Assembly (NCBI GenBank): GCA_003224785.1
Contig: QHZV01000008.1
Location: 1 to 9,355 of the forward strand
Direction of reading: 5' to 3'
DNA from: Acidobacteriota bacterium
Lineage (GTDB): Bacteria > Acidobacteriota > Terriglobia > Terriglobales > Acidobacteriaceae
Length of the DNA stretch: 9,355 bases
Shown: in pieces, positions 6,689-9,355 of the stretch
Position numbering within the stretch: position 1 is the first letter of the stretch
How the letters are laid out: the number at the start of each line of letters is the position of its first letter
Position numbers and translations under genes: made by a program
Notes under the pieces: generated by a model
Seen by the model: only the letters and a program-made list of their open reading frames with translations
What the model was told of the DNA's origin: nothing
Database searches by the model: none

Positions 6689-7849
6689 TCAGTCGAGATA
6701 CGGATCGCGCAGGTATCCCTCTACGGCAAAGTCTTCCCCGAACCGGTGCAGGCGGAAGCTTTTCAAATGTGCGGCCTCGCTCATCTTGCGAAAGCCGTGG
6801 CCTGCGGCAAATGGGACTGAGCCTGTTCCTGCCAGAATTCTGGGCGCATAGTACAAGAAAACTTTGTCCGCCACGCCCGAAGCCAGCGCGGTCCAGTTCA
6901 CCAGCGCTCCTCCTTCAATCATCACGCTTGTAATCTCGCGTTCTGCGAGATGCCGGCAGATAGCTTGTAAATCTGGCCGCCCGTCGGGGCCTGCCGGGGC
7001 CACTTGGGCGACTTCGATTCCATGGTCGCGTAGTTGCTGCTTTCGTTTCTCCTCGGCGAAAGAGCAAAAGACAAGCACATCGTTTGCTGCAGTTTGTGCC
7101 ACTCGCGAATCGAGCGGCATGCGCAGGTGTGAGTCCACAATCACGCGCAGTAACTGCCGGCGGCGTGGAAGGCCACTGCGATCCGTGAGCAAGGGATTGT
7201 CTGCGAGCACAGTTCCGACCCCAACAAGAATGGCATCGTGCTGATGCCTCAGTTGCTGTACGTGCGCTCGGGCCTCATCGCTGGTGATCCATCCTCCAGT
7301 GGGTCCCCCCGCGGGTAATGCGCCTGTAAGGTCCTCGGGCGGAGGGGCAATCTTGCCATCCAGCGTCATTCCTGCCTTCAAAGTCACGAGTGGAAGCTTG
7401 TAGCGGATGTACTTGGCGAAAGCATCGTTTAGCGGTCGCGCTTCCTCCTCCAGAATGCCCGATGCTACTTGAATGCCGGCCTGACGCAGGCGTGCGAATC
7501 CACGACCACTGACCGCCGGATTAGGGTCGGCTGTGCATGCCACAACTCGTTTCACCCCGGCTGAAATTAAGGCATCCGTGCATGGGCCTGTGCGGCCCTG
7601 GTGTGAACATGGTTCCAGGTTGATATATAGGGTGGCGCCGCGCGTTTTCCCGCCGGCCTGCTCAATCGCCAGGATCTCGGCATGCTTCAGACCCTCGTAG
7701 GTGTGGAATCCCTCACCGGCGATATTTCCATTGGCGTCCACCAAAACTGCACCCACGTTCGGATTGGGTGAAGCTAAGCCAAAGCTTTTCCGGGCGAGTT
7801 CAATCGCCTGCCGCAAATGAGACTGCTCGGATTCGAGAGAGTTTGACAC
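6689..7849 (-). CDS. ribD: Bifunctional riboflavin deaminase/reductase RibD
   Basis: RibD catalyses the second and third steps of riboflavin synthesis: deamination of the pyrimidine from GTP cyclohydrolase II, then NADPH-dependent reduction of the ribosyl side chain. The 386-residue product is full length. The N-terminal cytidine-deaminase-like domain shows SPNPNVGAVLV, the catalytic HAE (H56, E58) and PCSHQGRTGPC (zinc ligands C81, C90). The reductase domain begins near 152 (LVTLKAGMTLDGKIA) and includes GGWITSDEARAHVQQLRHQ, AILVGVGTVLADNPLLTDR, IEGGALVNW and a C-terminal FGEDFAVEGYLRDPY. A short insert (PEDLTGALPAGGPTGG, 171-186) precedes the GGWIT motif. The start is GTG 7849; no clear ribosome site precedes it, but the N-terminal length fits the family. 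It lies 103 bases downstream of ftsY on the same strand, so co-transcription is possible. Other rib genes are not in the window, and no FMN riboswitch motif was seen upstream. Confidence 0.95.
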   Translation of the reverse strand: MSNSLESEQSHLRQAIELARKSFGLASPNPNVGAVLVDANGNIAGEGFHTYEGLKHAEILAIEQAGGKTRGATLYINLEPCSHQGRTGPCTDALISAGVKRVVACTADPNPAVSGRGFARLRQAGIQVASGILEEEARPLNDAFAKYIRYKLPLVTLKAGMTLDGKIAPPPEDLTGALPAGGPTGGWITSDEARAHVQQLRHQHDAILVGVGTVLADNPLLTDRSGLPRRRQLLRVIVDSHLRMPLDSRVAQTAANDVLVFCSFAEEKRKQQLRDHGIEVAQVAPAGPDGRPDLQAICRHLAEREITSVMIEGGALVNWTALASGVADKVFLYYAPRILAGTGSVPFAAGHGFRKMSEAAHLKSFRLHRFGEDFAVEGYLRDPYLD

Positions 7850-7882
7850 TCTGAAAAAGAGACCGAATTAGTTTTTCTGTGT

Positions 7883-7946
7883 GCTGTCAGTCAGCATAAG
7901 ACAGGTTGCTAGAAGCTAGTAGTACGAACCAGCAGTACGAGCCAGC
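7883..7946. repeat. Short-period repeats in the ftsY-ribD gap
   Basis: The 103-base gap contains three repeat motifs. GCTGTCAGTCAGC at 7883-7895 resembles the unit of the larger element upstream of ftsY. A 7-bp pair, GCTAGAA/GCTAGTA, spans 7908-7921. A 13-bp tandem pair, AGTACGAACCAGC (7921-7933) and AGTACGAGCCAGC (7934-7946), differs at one base and ends six bases from the ftsY stop codon. No T-run terminator is present on either strand. Confidence 0.6.
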
Positions 7947-7952
7947 AGCTGC

Positions 7953-8903
7953 TTACGCGAATAACGAATTTACAAATGCCTCAGGATCGAACGGCAACAA
8001 ATCTCCAGCCTTTTCGCCCACGCCCACATAACGCACAGGCAATCCAAGCTCGCGTGCAATAGCCACCACAACGCCGCCTTTCGCGGTGCCGTCGAGTTTC
8101 GTGAGCACGACTCCCGTGACTGCGGCAGCGTCAGTGAATAACTTGGCCTGCTGCAATCCATTTTGACCCGTAGTTGCGTCTATCACGAGCAAAACTTCGT
8201 GCGGAGCGCCGGGAATGAGGCGCTGGGCCGTGCGACGCATCTTTTCGAGCTCTGCCATCAGATTTGTTTTTGTGTGCAGACGCCCGGCGGTGTCCACGAT
8301 CACGCAATCAATGTGCCTGGCGTTTGCCGCTTCGAGTGCGTCATAAAGCACGGCTGCGGGGTCTCCGCCCGCCTTGGTTCGGATGACTTCTGTCCCGGTG
8401 CGATGTCCCCAGATTTCGAGTTGCTCGATCGCGGCTGCGCGGAACGTATCGGCGGCACACAGCAACACGGTTTTGCCGTCGGAGCGCACCGTTTGAGCGA
8501 GTTTGCCGATGGTGGTGGTTTTGCCGGTTCCATTTACGCCCACAACCAGAACGACTTCTGGGACTCCCTCCGGCCTCTCGACAGGCGGGGTATTCGCTCG
8601 AGTCAGAATTCTCAGCAGTTCGGCTTTGAGCAGGCTCTTGAGTTCTTCAACACTTTTGATCTGCTTGCGGTCGGCGCGCTCACGAAGTTTCTCGAGTACC
8701 TCATGAGTGGTCGCCGATCCTAAATCAGCTCCGAGCAGAGTGGCTTCCAGATCGTCAAGAGTATTGCGGTCAATTTCTTTGCTGAAGGCAACAGCTTCGT
8801 CAATCCGCTCGCTCAGATTTTCGCGAGTGCGGGATACGGCCTCTTTCAGGCGGTCAAAAAGGCCGGCTTTTTTCTCAGGGGTGCCGAAAAGCGTCTGAAT
8901 CAT
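7953..8903 (-). CDS. ftsY: Signal recognition particle receptor FtsY
   Basis: FtsY is the SRP-receptor GTPase that docks ribosome-nascent chain-SRP complexes at the inner membrane for co-translational insertion. The 316-residue protein has the N domain (about 15-105) and a full G domain. P-loop G1 is GVNGTGKTT (122-130), the G2 region DTFRAAAIEQL (152-162), G3 DTAGR (204-208), G4 TKLDGTAKGG (268-277), and the closing motif is GVGEKAGDLLPFDPEAFV (294-311). The long acidic A domain of the E. coli protein is absent. A short basic N-terminus (MIQTLFGTPEKKAGLFDRLK) could be the membrane-binding helix, as in many shorter homologues. ATG 8903 has no good Shine-Dalgarno, but a TATAAT lies 19 bases upstream, implying a leader of about 12 bases. 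ribD follows on the same strand. Confidence 0.97.
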   Translation of the reverse strand: MIQTLFGTPEKKAGLFDRLKEAVSRTRENLSERIDEAVAFSKEIDRNTLDDLEATLLGADLGSATTHEVLEKLRERADRKQIKSVEELKSLLKAELLRILTRANTPPVERPEGVPEVVLVVGVNGTGKTTTIGKLAQTVRSDGKTVLLCAADTFRAAAIEQLEIWGHRTGTEVIRTKAGGDPAAVLYDALEAANARHIDCVIVDTAGRLHTKTNLMAELEKMRRTAQRLIPGAPHEVLLVIDATTGQNGLQQAKLFTDAAAVTGVVLTKLDGTAKGGVVVAIARELGLPVRYVGVGEKAGDLLPFDPEAFVNSLFA

Positions 8904-8922
8904 GAATGGCAGCTCTGAGGTG

Positions 8923-8928
8923 ATTATA
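8923..8928 (-). promoter_or_regulatory. Probable -10 box of ftsY, abutting the inverted-repeat element
   Basis: On the minus strand TATAAT ends 19 bases before ATG 8903. The -35 region falls inside the 7-bp repeats of the element starting at 8930, where TGACGG-type units occur every 7 bases. One of them (CTGACG) lies 19 bases upstream of the -10, which is a non-ideal spacing. Confidence 0.5.
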
Positions 8929-8929
8929 C

Positions 8930-9103
8930 GAGCCGTCAGTCATCAGCCGTCAGCGGTCAGGAAAATCAACCAGCCGTCAGTTATCAGCTGTCAGCAAAAC
9001 CAAGTACACGCCAAATACATGTAGGCCTCGTCAGATCTTCGGATAACTGAGGTTAGGATGCAGTGTATTTTTGATCGTACTGACAGGTGATGCCTGACGG
9101 CTC
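8930..9103. mobile_element. MITE/REPIN-like element of 7-bp units with 24-bp inverted ends
   Basis: The ends 8930-8953 and 9080-9103 are inverted copies matching at 21 of 24 positions (GAGCCGTCAG.CATCA...). A second direct copy of the core, at 8973-8994, matches 8932-8953 at 20 of 22. Each core consists of 7-bp steps (AGCCGTC, AGTCATC, AGCCGTC at 8931-8951; AGCCGTC, AGTTATC, AGCTGTC at 8972-8992). The flanks are TAC at 8927-8929 and TAC at 9104-9106, a possible 3-bp target duplication. There is no open frame of note inside, so it would be non-autonomous. It fills almost the whole gap between the HD-GYP gene and ftsY. Chance similarity of degenerate heptads cannot be excluded without a genome-wide search. 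Confidence 0.5.
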
Positions 9104-9355
9104 TACGTTCGATCCATATTCAGTCCGCCATCATTCGGCCTCTGAAAGGCCACACTCGCAGGGACGCTCTTTGTGGCTGCCGCGGCTTTTGCGGCTAGCG
9201 GAACGGTGCGGGGTACGCGAATCTCCCCGCGCTGATAAATGGCATCGAGAGCGGCAACAGCCGTGGGGTCGAGCCGCTTGCCGGAAATAGAATGAATGAT
9301 CCGCAGTGCGTCTTCGCAATCGTGGGCTTGCTGGTAAGGACGATTCGTAGTGAGC
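9103..9355 (-). CDS. HD-GYP/HD-domain protein, C-terminal part only
   Basis: Reading the minus strand from the right edge gives 83 codons ending in TAG at 9103-9105; the start is outside the window. The peptide begins LTTNRPYQQAHDCEDALRII and continues HSISGKRLDPTAVAALDAIY. This matches the end of HD-GYP phosphodiesterase domains, where D-A-L-T-x-x-R-P-Y-R and G-x-x-F-D-P-x-V-V-x-A are conserved. The base at 9355 is compatible with the preceding Ala codon. A low-complexity tail (AAKAAAATKSVP ... GGLNMDRT) follows. HD-GYP domains hydrolyse cyclic di-GMP, but the catalytic HD and GYP residues are beyond the window, so activity cannot be judged. The last base of the stop codon lies in the first base of the inverted-repeat element, so the element may have shaped the present C-terminus. 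Confidence 0.75.
   Translation of the reverse strand, partial: LTTNRPYQQAHDCEDALRIIHSISGKRLDPTAVAALDAIYQRGEIRVPRTVPLAAKAAAATKSVPASVAFQRPNDGGLNMDRT

Noticed and set aside
7850..7952. FMN riboswitch upstream of ribD
   Set aside because: The gap is only 103 bases, is filled with short repeats, and lacks the conserved RFN-element sequence blocks on the minus strand.
8931..8995. CRISPR-like array of short repeats
   Set aside because: Units are 7 bp and contiguous, with no spacers of 25-40 bp and no cas genes; this is a tandem or inverted repeat, not CRISPR.
9131..9319. 62-codon minus-strand frame with a start codon near the right edge
   Set aside because: It overlaps in another frame the HD-GYP-like tail, which has family motifs (NRPY, LDPTAVAAL); the shadow has none.

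Overview
The window looks like chromosome from a mesophilic Acidobacteriota bacterium (Terriglobia or Koribacter-like). This is inferred from protein style, not from a database search. Pointers are the outer-membrane barrel C-terminus with a 'VRPFAHVLFGA' motif, the BON plus glycine-zipper lipoprotein, the RibD sequence, and moderately high GC. No tRNA, rRNA, CRISPR array, phage or complete insertion sequence was seen.

Layout, left to right. Positions 3-221 (+) hold the end of an outer-membrane beta-barrel gene. Positions 303-1400 (+) encode a BON-domain, Pro-rich, glycine-zipper envelope lipoprotein, closed by a strong intrinsic terminator at 1416-1446. Positions 1550-3004 (+) encode a membrane sensor histidine kinase (DUF4118-PAS-HisKA-HATPase) with no response regulator in view. 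Positions 3126-4091 (+) encode the type IV prepilin peptidase. It is translationally coupled (ATGTGA overlap) to 4088-4936 (+), a membrane-anchored PAS protein that ends in a HisKA-like segment lacking both the phosphoacceptor His and an ATPase domain. Positions 4969-5510 (+) hold an exported coiled-coil protein gene broken by an apparent -1 frameshift near 5253. Positions 5515-6015 (-) encode a DinB-like protein and 6082-6675 (+) a small lipoprotein. The minus-strand block reads HD-GYP/HD-type gene (3' end, 9103-9355), then ftsY (7953-8903), then ribD (6689-7849).

Functional themes. The left half is envelope and signalling. The pilD/PAS pair is the place where a PilS-type kinase would be unsurprising, but here the kinase core appears to be lost. 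The right half is housekeeping: SRP receptor and riboflavin synthesis.

The most unusual non-coding signal is a 174-bp element at 8930-9103. It has 24-bp imperfect terminal inverted repeats built of 7-bp units, an internal direct copy, and a possible 3-bp TAC target duplication. It lies exactly between the HD-GYP stop codon and the ftsY -10 box, and looks like a MITE or REPIN-type repeat. Related short-period repeats fill the ftsY-ribD gap. I see no convincing new multi-gene defence or metabolic system. The leads are this repeat, the kinase-less PAS protein and the frameshifted gene.
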